DNA of 23,122 nt from Prevotellaceae bacterium (GTDB taxonomy: Bacteria > Bacteroidota > Bacteroidia > Bacteroidales > UBA932): positions 1 to 23,122 of the forward strand of contig JAIRMK010000148.1 of assembly GCA_031258755.1 (NCBI GenBank), given 5' to 3'. This document shows, in pieces, positions 16,204-23,122 of this stretch. The position numbers were made by a program, and so were the translations under genes. Every line of letters begins with the position of its first letter. The first letter of the stretch is position 1. The notes below the pieces were generated by a model. The model was not told the origin of the DNA and made no database searches. It worked only from the letters and a program-made list of their open reading frames with translations.

Positions 16204-17109
16204 ATGAATAAGAATATTTTATTTATAGAAGACGACTTTACGGATTTTAAATACTTTTCAACTATTTTGAAGCAAAATAGTTATAATATCTATCCGCCAG
16301 ATAATATTGGTAAAGACCAAGTAAGTTTGTCATTTTTTTTACACAGTCAAACCTATGATTATCAACGATTAAAAAATAATGTATTTGATTACATTATTAA
16401 TGAAAAATTGTATGAGGATAAATTATTATTTTTAATTTTAGACATAAACCTGTTGGATAAAGACAGGGAAAATAAACTCGATGAATCAGGCAAAAATTTC
16501 TTGTCTGATTTCAGAAATAATTTTTATACATATTTCAAAAAGAAAAAAGAAGAAAATAAAAGGTATAAAAATTGGAGTAATAGTATTTGGACTATTGCAC
16601 TTACTAATTTTTCGACAAATAAATGTAGACAATTAGAGAGTGAATTCGGCAATTTTATGTGTGCTTTAAACAAGAAAGATATTAAAGCTGCTAATCAATA
16701 TTTAATTACAAAATTGAATAATATGGAAACTCAAAAAATAAACGACAAAGAATATAATGGGAACCCGCTATTAACCGTTAATATAGAAACAGGAAATAAT
16801 TCGCCTATTATAATAGGCGATGGTAATACTGTTCAATCATATAATAATAATGTAATAAAATTAAAAAATGAATTAATTAATAAATACACTATTACTCAAT
16901 CTGACGCAGACGAATTAGGACAAATATTGCAAGATGAGAAACAAAAATCTGACAATGAAACTTTAATTTCAAAAATGAAGAAATGGTGGGGGAAAATAAC
17001 AAGTTATGTTAGAGATTTAAGTATAGAAATATTGGGGAATTTATTAGTTTCATTATACTTGTTGCAATCCGAACAAATTGCTGTAATTACAAATGCTATA
17101 CAAGGATAG
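16204..17109 (+). CDS. Divergent receiver-domain protein with hydrophobic C-terminus
   Basis: Residues 1-165 of 301 fit a response-regulator receiver fold with large insertions. The acidic pair is in ILFIEDD (Asp10-Asp11), the candidate phosphoacceptor Asp80 in FLILDINLLDKD, the switch Thr134 in TIALTNF, and the conserved Lys at 157 or 158 in ALNKKD. No DNA-binding output domain follows. Instead there is a glycine/asparagine-rich beta stretch (TGNNSPIIIGDGNTV, 196-210), a charged helical region, and a C-terminal segment (about 272-299: LSIEILGNLLVSLYLL and on) hydrophobic enough to contact a membrane. The gene starts 12 bp after the giant protein, as expected for a phosphotransfer partner. 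A membrane-acting effector is one possible role; this is inference. Confidence 0.65.
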   Translation: MNKNILFIEDDFTDFKYFSTILKQNSYNIYPPDNIGKDQVSLSFFLHSQTYDYQRLKNNVFDYIINEKLYEDKLLFLILDINLLDKDRENKLDESGKNFLSDFRNNFYTYFKKKKEENKRYKNWSNSIWTIALTNFSTNKCRQLESEFGNFMCALNKKDIKAANQYLITKLNNMETQKINDKEYNGNPLLTVNIETGNNSPIIIGDGNTVQSYNNNVIKLKNELINKYTITQSDADELGQILQDEKQKSDNETLISKMKKWWGKITSYVRDLSIEILGNLLVSLYLLQSEQIAVITNAIQG

Positions 17110-17124
17110 TAAAATTTCCAAAAT

Positions 17125-18447
17125 ATGTCCGAAAAACAGAGCATCGAATACAAGTCCTCGTGGCACGACGACTATCTTAAATGGATATGCGGCTTTGCCA
17201 ATGCACAGGGTGGATGGATTTATATCGGCAAGGACGATGCCGGTATGGTCATTGGTGTGGAAGATTATAAACGTCTGATGGACGACATTCCCAACAAAAT
17301 CAAAAACTTGATGGGGATTACCGCAGAAGTCAATCTTTTGGAGGAAAGCGGCAAACACTTTATCGAAATCGTTGTTCAGCCGTATTCAGTGCCTATTTCT
17401 CTACGTGGCAGGTATTACTGCCGTAGCGGCAGCGTAAAACAGGAATTGACTGGGGCGGCATTGAACGAATTTTTACTTAAACGTGCTGGACATACTTGGG
17501 ATGATGTGATTGAAACCCGCGCCACCTTTGACGATATTGACGAGAAAACCGTTAAGATTTACTTGCGAAAAGCCGAAGAAGCAGGGCGTTTGCCCGATGT
17601 TGAAGGGCTTACCATGCCCGAATTACTGGAAAAACTTCGTTTGGCAGAGAACGGACAACTCAAACGCGCGGCAATCGTCTTGTTCGGCAAAGACCCGGGA
17701 CGGTTTTATCCCAACACGTTCGTAAAAATCGGCAAATTCGAAGACGATGATTTCACCATTCGTTTCCAAGAAATCGAAGAAGGCAATATAATTCAGGTAT
17801 TAGATAAAGTTTTACGCACACTTGATTATAAATTTTTGATACGCAACATTTCGTTTGAAAGGATGAATCGTATTGAAACGCTCGAATATCCTATACCGGC
17901 TTTGCGCGAGATGCTTTTAAATTCACTTATCCACCGTAATTATATGGGTGCGCCTACGCAAATTCGGGTGTATGACAACAAACTTACGGCGTGGAATCAC
18001 GGTACATTGCCCGAAGGCATAACGCTTGACAAATTAACAAAATCCCATTCTTCCTATCCCCGCAATCCGATACTTGCAGAGACGTGTTTTCGTGGCGGCT
18101 ATATTGATTCGTGGGGTAGCGGCATAATGAAAATAGTCAATTCCTGCAAAGTGGCAGGATTACCAATGCCCATATTGGAAGAAGACGCCGGCGGGTTTAT
18201 CGTGCGACTTTTTAAAGATCGATTTTCGGAAGAACAACTGCAACAATTAGGATTGAACGACAGACAAATAAAAGCCATTTTGTATGTAAAAGAGAAAGAG
18301 AGGATTACAAATAAGGAGTATCAAGAGATAAATAATATATCCGAAAGAACGGCTTCGCGCGATTTAGAAGAATTATTTCAAAATGGTATATTTGAACGCA
18401 TTGGTGAAAGTAAATCAACATACTATAAGATAAAGAATGGCGGATAA
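17125..18447 (+). CDS. AlbA_2 / HATPase_c_4 regulator (Schlafen-like)
   Basis: The 440-residue protein has the three-part layout of this widespread family. The N-terminal AlbA_2 (Schlafen-type) domain spans about 5-120, with IEYKSSWHDD, CGFANAQGGWIYIGKDD and RYYCRSGS. A HATPase_c_4-type ATP-binding region (about 250-370) has YPIPALREMLLNSLIHRNY, AWNHGTLPEGIT and DSWGSGIMKI. The C-terminus is a winged helix (about 378-436: NDRQIKAILYVKE, ISERTASRDLEEL). Such proteins are called ATP-dependent helicase- or transcriptional-regulator-related; the reaction is unknown. It starts 15 bp after the receiver gene with no visible promoter, so it may belong to the same operon. Its base composition is much higher in G+C than the three genes before it, so it may have a different origin. 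Confidence 0.85.
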   Translation: MSEKQSIEYKSSWHDDYLKWICGFANAQGGWIYIGKDDAGMVIGVEDYKRLMDDIPNKIKNLMGITAEVNLLEESGKHFIEIVVQPYSVPISLRGRYYCRSGSVKQELTGAALNEFLLKRAGHTWDDVIETRATFDDIDEKTVKIYLRKAEEAGRLPDVEGLTMPELLEKLRLAENGQLKRAAIVLFGKDPGRFYPNTFVKIGKFEDDDFTIRFQEIEEGNIIQVLDKVLRTLDYKFLIRNISFERMNRIETLEYPIPALREMLLNSLIHRNYMGAPTQIRVYDNKLTAWNHGTLPEGITLDKLTKSHSSYPRNPILAETCFRGGYIDSWGSGIMKIVNSCKVAGLPMPILEEDAGGFIVRLFKDRFSEEQLQQLGLNDRQIKAILYVKEKERITNKEYQEINNISERTASRDLEELFQNGIFERIGESKSTYYKIKNGG

Positions 18448-18475
18448 ATGGCGGGCATGGCGGGTAAATGGCGGG
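18437..18475 (+). repeat. Four short ATGGCGG(G) repeats at the end of the AlbA_2 gene
   Basis: ATGGCGG recurs at 18437, 18448, 18457 and 18468 (spacings 11, 9, 11). Three of the four copies are followed by a TAA codon, the first being the stop of the AlbA_2 gene. It looks like small tandem slippage across the stop codon. Confidence 0.8.
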
Positions 18476-18560
18476 TAAATTCTGCTCATTTCCTAAAAAC
18501 TCCACACCTCTGTTCCATCGCTCATTGAAACGGCACAAAAGTTTGACAGAACTAAAGAAA

Positions 18561-18584
18561 CAGCTATCCTATTGAGCTAAACCG
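18561..18584 (-). other. tRNA-like fragment
   Basis: On the minus strand this reads CCGGTTTAGCTCAATAGGAT followed by AGCT, close to the acceptor-to-D-arm part of a bacterial tRNA. The following bases do not fold into an anticodon arm, and there is no matching acceptor 3' half, so it is not an intact tRNA. It may be a remnant at the right edge of the insert, or chance. Confidence 0.25.
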
Positions 18585-18632
18585 GAAATATCAAATACCG
18601 CTGCCCGCCTGCGTTTGCAGGTAGTTTCGTCT

Positions 18633-18665
18633 TCTGGGGAAAATTAAATATTTTTCCTATATTTG
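18633..18665 (+). promoter_or_regulatory. Promoter of clpC
   Basis: TATATTTG (18658-18665) matches TAnnTTTG exactly and TCTG (18633-18636), 21 bp upstream, is a near -33 box. Transcription would start near 18672. A TTG codon at 18663 in frame with clpC lies inside this element and is therefore not the start. Confidence 0.6.
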
Positions 18666-18689
18666 CAGTCTATTTTTGAATTGATTGAT

Positions 18690-21209
18690 ATGAATTTACA
18701 ACTACAGTTGTCGGACGAGGTACAAAAAATCATGACTTACAGCCGTGAAGAAGCCATGCGTTTGGGGAATTACACGATCGGGCCGGAGCATCTGCTATTA
18801 GGCATCCTGCGCCATGGCGACAATGAAGCCACAGCCCTGCTCACGGAACTGAAAATAAAACCCGAAATTTTAAAAAAAGAACTCGAAAGCGCTGTAGGCA
18901 CAGGGGCAATCATACCGTATGAAGAAAGCACACGATTAAAAATATCTCACCACACGGATTTCATTCTGCGGGCCATATATCTGGAAGCTATGGCGATGAA
19001 AGACGAGAAAAAACCCACTGCCAAACATCTCCTGCTGGCCTTATTACACAAGGAAGAGAGCGAAAGCGCCCGGATAATGACAAAGCATGGCATTGATTAT
19101 CCGCTGGCCTTTTCGTACTTTACAAACGGAAAATCACCGTTGCCGAAAAATACGGTGGACTACGAAGAAACGCCGGAAGAAGCGCCCAAAAAGAATAACC
19201 AAACGCGGGCAAAGCGGGCGGCGGCGGGCGAATTTGAAAAGCCGCAAAGCGACACGCCTACCCTCGACAATTACGGCATTGACCTCACGGAAGCGGCGCT
19301 GTCGGGAAAATTAGACCCCGTAGTAGGCCGCGATAAAGAAATTGAGCGGTTGGCGCAAATCCTGAGCCGCCGCAAAAAAAACAATCCGGTGCTGATTGGC
19401 GAGCCGGGCGTGGGAAAATCGGCCATTGCCGAAGGGCTGGCCCTGCGTATCGCCCAGCGCAAAGTGTCGCGCGTGTTGCTCGGAAAACGAATTATCGCCC
19501 TTGATGTGGCATCGATTGTGGCGGGCACCAAATATCGCGGCCAATTTGAAGAACGGATGAAGGCGATTTTAAATGAATTGACAAAAACGCCAAATCTGAT
19601 TTTATTTATTGACGAGCTGCACACGTTGGTGGGCGCCGGTGGCGCGGGAGGCTCGTTAGACGCAGCCAATATGCTGAAGCCGGCGCTGGCACGGGGCTCG
19701 ATACAATGTATCGGCGCCACCACGTTGGACGAATACCGTAATTACATTGAAAAAGACGGCGCGCTGGAACGCCGTTTCCAAAAAATCATGGTAGATCCTA
19801 CTTCTCCGGAAGAAACTATTGAAATTTTGCAGAACATCAAAGAGCGCTACGAAAAACACCATAGCGTCACCTACACGTCGGAGGCCATTAAAGCCTGCGT
19901 GTACCTGACCCAGCGCTATATCACCGACCGCAGTTTGCCCGACAAGGCCATTGACGCACTCGACGAGGCCGGCGCACGTGTGCATATTGAAAACATAGCC
20001 ATACCGCCACAACTGGAAGAACTGGAAAAGGAAATAGAACATGTGAAATTGGAAAAATTGGCGCTGGCCGACAAGGAAGATTACGAAGCCGCCCGCACCA
20101 TGCAATACCGCGAAGTGGAGCTGCAAAAAGTATATAAGGAGAAAGAAAAAGAATGGAATGTGGAACAGGCGCGGAATTATGAGGTAGTCGATGATGAAAA
20201 GGTGGCGGAAGTGGTATCCATGATGGCAAACGTGCCGATCCGCCGCGTAGCGCAGGAAGAGAGCGAACGACTGCTCAAAATGGGCGAGGAACTGAAAGGG
20301 CAGGTTATCGGGCAGGATGAAGTGGTGGATAAGGTGGTACGCGCCATACAACGCAACCGCGCAGGATTGAAAGATCCCAACAAACCCATCGGCAGCTTTA
20401 TTTTCTTAGGCCCCACAGGCGTGGGAAAAACGCAGCTGGCAAAGGTGCTGACGGAATACTTGTTTGATACAACCGACAACATGGTACGCATCGACATGAG
20501 CGAATATATGGAGAAACATGCGCTGAGCCGGTTGATTGGCGCGCCTCCGGGCTATGTGGGGTATGAAGAAGGCGGACAGCTGACGGAGCGGGTGCGCCGC
20601 AAACCGTATGCCGTGGTCTTACTCGACGAGATCGAAAAAGCGCATCCCGACATTTTTAACTTGCTGCTGCAAGTGCTCGACGAAGGAATGCTCACCGACA
20701 GCACAGGCCGTAAAATCGACTTTCGCAACACGGTGCTCATTATGACTTCAAACATCGGCAGTCGCGAAGTGAAAGAGTTCGGGCAAGGCGTGGGCTTCGC
20801 CAATGCCACGAAACGTAACGCCACAGAGAACTCCCGCAATATTATTGAAAAAGCCCTGCGAAAAACTTTCACGCCCGAATTTTTAAACCGCGTAGATGAG
20901 CAGGTGCTGTTTAATACGTTGACACAAGAAAACATTTACGAAATCATCAACATCGAATTGAAAGAGTTGTATGACCGCATTCACCACGCGGGTTATGAGA
21001 TAGACATTTCGCAGGACGCGAAGAAGTTTGTGGCGGAACAAGGTTTCGATCCGCAATTTGGCGCGCGGCCGTTGAAACGCGCCATACAGCGCTATTTGGA
21101 GGATCCGATTGCCGAAGCGATTATCAGGTTGCAAGTGAAAACAGGACAAAAATTGTTGATCGGGCTAACCGACGACGGAAAGAATACGAAAGTGGATTTT
21201 ATATCATAG
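18690..21209 (+). CDS. clpC: AAA+ unfoldase ClpC (Clp protease ATPase subunit)
   Basis: The 839-residue Hsp100 protein unfolds substrates with ATP and passes them to the ClpP peptidase. The N-terminal Clp repeat domain spans about 1-140 (SDEVQKIMTYSREEA, IGPEHLLLGILRHG, AKHLLLALLHKEE). AAA module 1 has Walker A GEPGVGKS at 237-244 and Walker B ILFIDELHT. A UVR-like coiled segment (about 445-490, KEDYEAARTMQYRE) follows and distinguishes ClpC from ClpB. AAA module 2 has Walker A GPTGVGKT at 574-581 and Walker B VVLLDEIEKAHPD. The C-terminal D2-small domain has FLNRVDEQVLF and FGARPLKRAIQRYLEDP. ATG at 18690 is chosen because an upstream TTG sits in the promoter. The last 6 bp overlap a convergent gene. 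Confidence 0.96.
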   Translation: MNLQLQLSDEVQKIMTYSREEAMRLGNYTIGPEHLLLGILRHGDNEATALLTELKIKPEILKKELESAVGTGAIIPYEESTRLKISHHTDFILRAIYLEAMAMKDEKKPTAKHLLLALLHKEESESARIMTKHGIDYPLAFSYFTNGKSPLPKNTVDYEETPEEAPKKNNQTRAKRAAAGEFEKPQSDTPTLDNYGIDLTEAALSGKLDPVVGRDKEIERLAQILSRRKKNNPVLIGEPGVGKSAIAEGLALRIAQRKVSRVLLGKRIIALDVASIVAGTKYRGQFEERMKAILNELTKTPNLILFIDELHTLVGAGGAGGSLDAANMLKPALARGSIQCIGATTLDEYRNYIEKDGALERRFQKIMVDPTSPEETIEILQNIKERYEKHHSVTYTSEAIKACVYLTQRYITDRSLPDKAIDALDEAGARVHIENIAIPPQLEELEKEIEHVKLEKLALADKEDYEAARTMQYREVELQKVYKEKEKEWNVEQARNYEVVDDEKVAEVVSMMANVPIRRVAQEESERLLKMGEELKGQVIGQDEVVDKVVRAIQRNRAGLKDPNKPIGSFIFLGPTGVGKTQLAKVLTEYLFDTTDNMVRIDMSEYMEKHALSRLIGAPPGYVGYEEGGQLTERVRRKPYAVVLLDEIEKAHPDIFNLLLQVLDEGMLTDSTGRKIDFRNTVLIMTSNIGSREVKEFGQGVGFANATKRNATENSRNIIEKALRKTFTPEFLNRVDEQVLFNTLTQENIYEIINIELKELYDRIHHAGYEIDISQDAKKFVAEQGFDPQFGARPLKRAIQRYLEDPIAEAIIRLQVKTGQKLLIGLTDDGKNTKVDFIS

Positions 21210-22325
21210 TTGTTTATAATATTCCAACCGGTGTTCCGGCAACAGGTCAGGATGCAAAATACTGACCACATCGCGGAGTATAATGTGGGGCTGCACCACG
21301 CCCGACTCCCAAAAATCGCTACCGCCTCCGGGCGTGCTGCGCAGGGAGTTGTTAAAAACGCGATGTTGCCGAAAGGCCGGGATGGCCGCAAAACGCGGAT
21401 CATTACGTTTCAATTCATCCAACGTATTATAGTGGTTGGGATGCAACCAATAATCGGCCTGCATGGCGTAGCGGTATGCCGCCTCGAAACTTAGCGGCGT
21501 GCTGTTGCGTCCCGGACGGCCGCCCAGCACCTCGCCGCCGGCGTCATGAATAAGCGCCGTGAGGTAATTGCGCGTGCCCGGAAAATACCACGCATTGCGC
21601 CATGGCGCATTAAGCAATATTTTCGGACGATAAGCGGCAGTATCCACTTTATTTTTCACCGCACAATACTCATCAACGATATGTTGAAACAACATTTTGG
21701 CGGTGTCTTCCTTATTATAAAAAGCCGCAAAAGCAAGCAATGTCTCGGCTTTCCCCAGTGGGGTTTCCTCAAGATAATCGCCCACAAACACCACCCTGAC
21801 GCCCATGGCATGCAGTTTGTCGGCCACACTGCGCATTTCGCCGGCTATTCCATAGGCAAACACCACATCGGGGTTCAACATGGCCAACTGCTCATAATAC
21901 ACACCTGTTTCATAGCCCACATCGCGCACATCGCCCGCCGCCGCACGCGCCTGTATGAGAGGGTTCGACACATATTTCACGCCCGATACGCCCACCACAG
22001 TAGCGGTTTCCTGCAAAGCGTCAATGAAAGCGAGGTGTGTGGTGGAAAGACATACCGCCCGCTCAACCGGAATGGGGATAGTCATCAGCGAAGCGGCCAG
22101 CGCCGCGCTATCACCACGGGCGCACAGGCGATAGGTATAATTAACCTGCTCGGCGCCTTGCCACGGGTCTTTCACGTGAAGCAGTTTATCCTCTCCCTGT
22201 TTCTCCATATAAAAACCGGTGGCATAGTGCGGGGTATAATATGCGTCGGCCTGTGGCGGCGCCGTGCCGGTATTCCCGCACGACGCAAAAAAAACAGCTA
22301 TTAAAAAAAGGAGTGAGCCTCCCAA
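21204..22325 (-). CDS. ABC transporter substrate-binding lipoprotein (cobalamin/siderophore type)
   Basis: The protein (about 373 residues) fits the helical-backbone PBP family (PF01497; BtuF/FecB-like). AVCLSTTHLAFIDAL and VVGVSGVKYV lie in the N-lobe, followed by the DVGYE motif, NPDVVFAYG, VVFVGDYLEETPLGKAE, the lobe-joining helix, and ADYWLHPNHYNTLDEL in the C-lobe. It would capture a cobalamin- or iron-chelate-like ligand in the periplasm; the exact ligand is unknown and no permease genes are in view. LLFLIAVFFASC is a lipoprotein signal with lipobox ASC. No ATG precedes the signal after the tRNA. The first usable in-frame codon is TTG at 22325, inside the tRNA-Thr 3' end, so the start is uncertain and the N-terminus may be damaged. 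The stop overlaps clpC by 6 bp. Confidence 0.8.
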   Translation of the reverse strand: MGGSLLFLIAVFFASCGNTGTAPPQADAYYTPHYATGFYMEKQGEDKLLHVKDPWQGAEQVNYTYRLCARGDSAALAASLMTIPIPVERAVCLSTTHLAFIDALQETATVVGVSGVKYVSNPLIQARAAAGDVRDVGYETGVYYEQLAMLNPDVVFAYGIAGEMRSVADKLHAMGVRVVFVGDYLEETPLGKAETLLAFAAFYNKEDTAKMLFQHIVDEYCAVKNKVDTAAYRPKILLNAPWRNAWYFPGTRNYLTALIHDAGGEVLGGRPGRNSTPLSFEAAYRYAMQADYWLHPNHYNTLDELKRNDPRFAAIPAFRQHRVFNNSLRSTPGGGSDFWESGVVQPHIILRDVVSILHPDLLPEHRLEYYKQL

Positions 22326-22387
22326 CGGATTTGAACCGTCGACCTGCTCATTACGAATGAGCTGCTCTACCGCTGAGCTAAGGAGGC
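22316..22387 (-). tRNA. tRNA-Thr(CGT)
   Basis: On the minus strand the 72 nt fold into a full cloverleaf. The acceptor GCCTCCT pairs with GGGAGGC, and the D-arm is GCTC/GAGC. The anticodon stem is GCTCA/TGAGC with loop TTCGTAA, giving anticodon CGT. The T-arm is GACGG/CCGTT with loop TTCAAAT, and the discriminator is T. CCA is not encoded. It decodes ACG threonine codons. The 3' end overlaps the only evident start of the next gene. Confidence 0.97.
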
Positions 22388-22426
22388 GTAATTTGAATAA
22401 GGGCGACAAATTTAGTAAATATATTT

Positions 22427-23122
22427 TTAATATCCTAACTGTTTATTCAATTTTTCCTTATCGACCAGGCGCTGCTGTATGCGTTTCCGGTAATCGCCTG
22501 TTTCCTCAAGGCGTGCATTTTCATCGGCCAACGCCAACCATTCCAGCGCCAATTCGTATTCGTTCAGCATTTCCGCGCCCAGGGCTATATTGAAAGCGGC
22601 ATACGCTGCTTTTTTCCCTGTGGAAGAAGCCGCCAACTGCCCCCATAGCCTCATGGCTTCAGACCAATTGCCCCGTTCGACATAGAAAGCGGCATCATCC
22701 CAGGCGCCTCTCGAAAGCTCGAAGGGCAGGTAATAAAAGCGGTAGTTCGTTCCCCAGCGCGGCACTGTCAATTCCAAGGATTGGCGGCCTGCATCGCGAA
22801 TGACGTCACGCCATATTTCCTGTATATCTTCGCCGGTTAAATTCCGAAGCAATGGGTTTACAAAACTTAAACTGTCATTCAACTGCCGGGTTGCGATGTA
22901 GCGCTGCTGTGCGGCATCATAAAACCGGTATGAGGCGGCGTAAGAAATGCGAAAAGTTTCTTGAGCCTTATCGCGTTGCTGCAAATTTGTAGCCGCATTG
23001 TCAATAATCAGCAGCAAGGTGGCTTGCGATTGCTCTGCCAGACTTGCCATATAAGCCGTATCATACAATTCGGGACACGTGTCATCACAGAACAGGGTCA
23101 GGTTAAATATGGGAATATCATA
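22427..23122 (-). CDS. DUF6340-like protein, 5' end outside the window
   Basis: The frame is open from the right edge of the window to the stop at 22427, giving at least 231 residues; the true start lies beyond the edge. It reads YDIPIFNLTLFCDDTCPELYD at the edge, then helical sequence with FRISYAASYRFYDAAQQRYI, VPRWGTNYRFYYLPFELSRG and a TPR-like C-terminal part (AAFYVERGNWSEAMRLWGQLA, KKAAYAAFNIALGAEMLNEYELALEWLALAD). This layout matches the DUF6340 family of Bacteroidetes, often lipoproteins, whose role is unknown. It ends 39 bp before tRNA-Thr on the same strand. An internal TTG at 23068 gives a shorter product but is unlikely to be the start. Confidence 0.7.
   Translation of the reverse strand, partial: YDIPIFNLTLFCDDTCPELYDTAYMASLAEQSQATLLLIIDNAATNLQQRDKAQETFRISYAASYRFYDAAQQRYIATRQLNDSLSFVNPLLRNLTGEDIQEIWRDVIRDAGRQSLELTVPRWGTNYRFYYLPFELSRGAWDDAAFYVERGNWSEAMRLWGQLAASSTGKKAAYAAFNIALGAEMLNEYELALEWLALADENARLEETGDYRKRIQQRLVDKEKLNKQLGY

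Larger units (their letters stand above)
10009..17109 (+). mobile_element. A+T-rich acquired insert carrying the XRE/giant ATPase-PRTase/receiver system
   Basis: Base composition falls to about 30% G+C by eye from near 10,000 to 17,110, while gyrA on the left and the AlbA_2 gene and clpC on the right are near 45-55%. Codon choice follows, with strong preference for AAA, GAA, AAT and ATA. The insert lies between two housekeeping genes (gyrA and clpC). I find no integrase, transposase or matching terminal repeats, so it is a compositional island with unproven mobility. Boundaries are approximate. Confidence 0.55.

Noticed and set aside
18608..18620. CCTGC-GTTT-GCAGG hairpin as terminator of the AlbA_2 gene
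   Set aside because: The stem is short and there is no T-run after it; 160 bp from the stop codon.
18663..18689. TTG start for clpC at 18663
   Set aside because: The codon is part of the -7 element TATATTTG; ATG at 18690 gives the normal ClpC N-terminus.
19656..20351. 231-codon minus-strand ORF
   Set aside because: Antisense to the ClpC AAA and UVR regions; Phe/His-rich shadow translation.
21546..22304. 252-codon plus-strand ORF
   Set aside because: Antisense to the substrate-binding protein, which has clear family motifs; composition is shadow-like.
1..23122. CRISPR arrays, rRNA genes, transposase or integrase genes
   Set aside because: None was seen; no regularly spaced repeat-spacer pattern other than the 23-bp palindrome array, whose spacers are only 8 bp.

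Overview
The window looks like a chromosomal segment of a Bacteroidota bacterium, most likely order Bacteroidales. The support is: several genes are preceded by the Bacteroidota -7 element TAnnTTTG; there is a DNA-binding/DUF4469 protein and a DUF6340-like protein; gyrA is followed by a secreted TPR protein; Shine-Dalgarno sites are weak; and the tRNA does not encode CCA.

Layout. Positions 1-113 hold the 3' end of tpiA. Next comes a HEPN/MNT two-gene module (338-1020) between two exact 48-bp direct repeats (153-200 and 1061-1108). A long block on the minus strand follows, read right to left: gyrA (9764-7254), a secreted TPR protein (7196-5907), a secreted fibronectin-III-like protein (5841-4687), uvrB (4684-2675), a DUF4469 DNA-binding protein (2416-1685) and a two-helix membrane protein (1542-1273). 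A 23-bp-period array of palindromic sites lies between the last two.

The most unusual part is an A+T-rich insert at about 10,000-17,110 (roughly 30% G+C by eye, against about 45-50% around it). It contains a small XRE-type regulator behind a perfect 10-bp inverted-repeat operator, one giant 1,916-residue protein, and a divergent receiver-domain protein with a hydrophobic C-terminus. An AlbA_2/HATPase_c_4 (Schlafen-like) regulator follows 15 bp later. All four genes are on the plus strand with gaps of 12-17 bp, so they look like one operon. In the giant protein I read, in order, a GHKL-type ATPase, a STAS-like segment, an orotate-PRTase-like region with a degenerate PRPP loop, a second PRTase-like region with an intact PRPP loop, a helical region, a possible GAF-like sensor, and a histidine-kinase-like C-terminus. 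With the receiver protein this resembles a two-component system rebuilt around phosphoribosyltransferase modules. By analogy with two-component anti-phage systems such as Detocs, it could be a conflict or defence system. That function is inference; the domain motifs and gene order are visible in the sequence.

The right end holds clpC (18690-21209), a convergent lipoprotein-type ABC substrate-binding protein that overlaps clpC by 6 bp, tRNA-Thr(CGT), and a DUF6340-like protein cut by the window edge. The substrate-binding gene has no ordinary start codon between its signal sequence and the tRNA.
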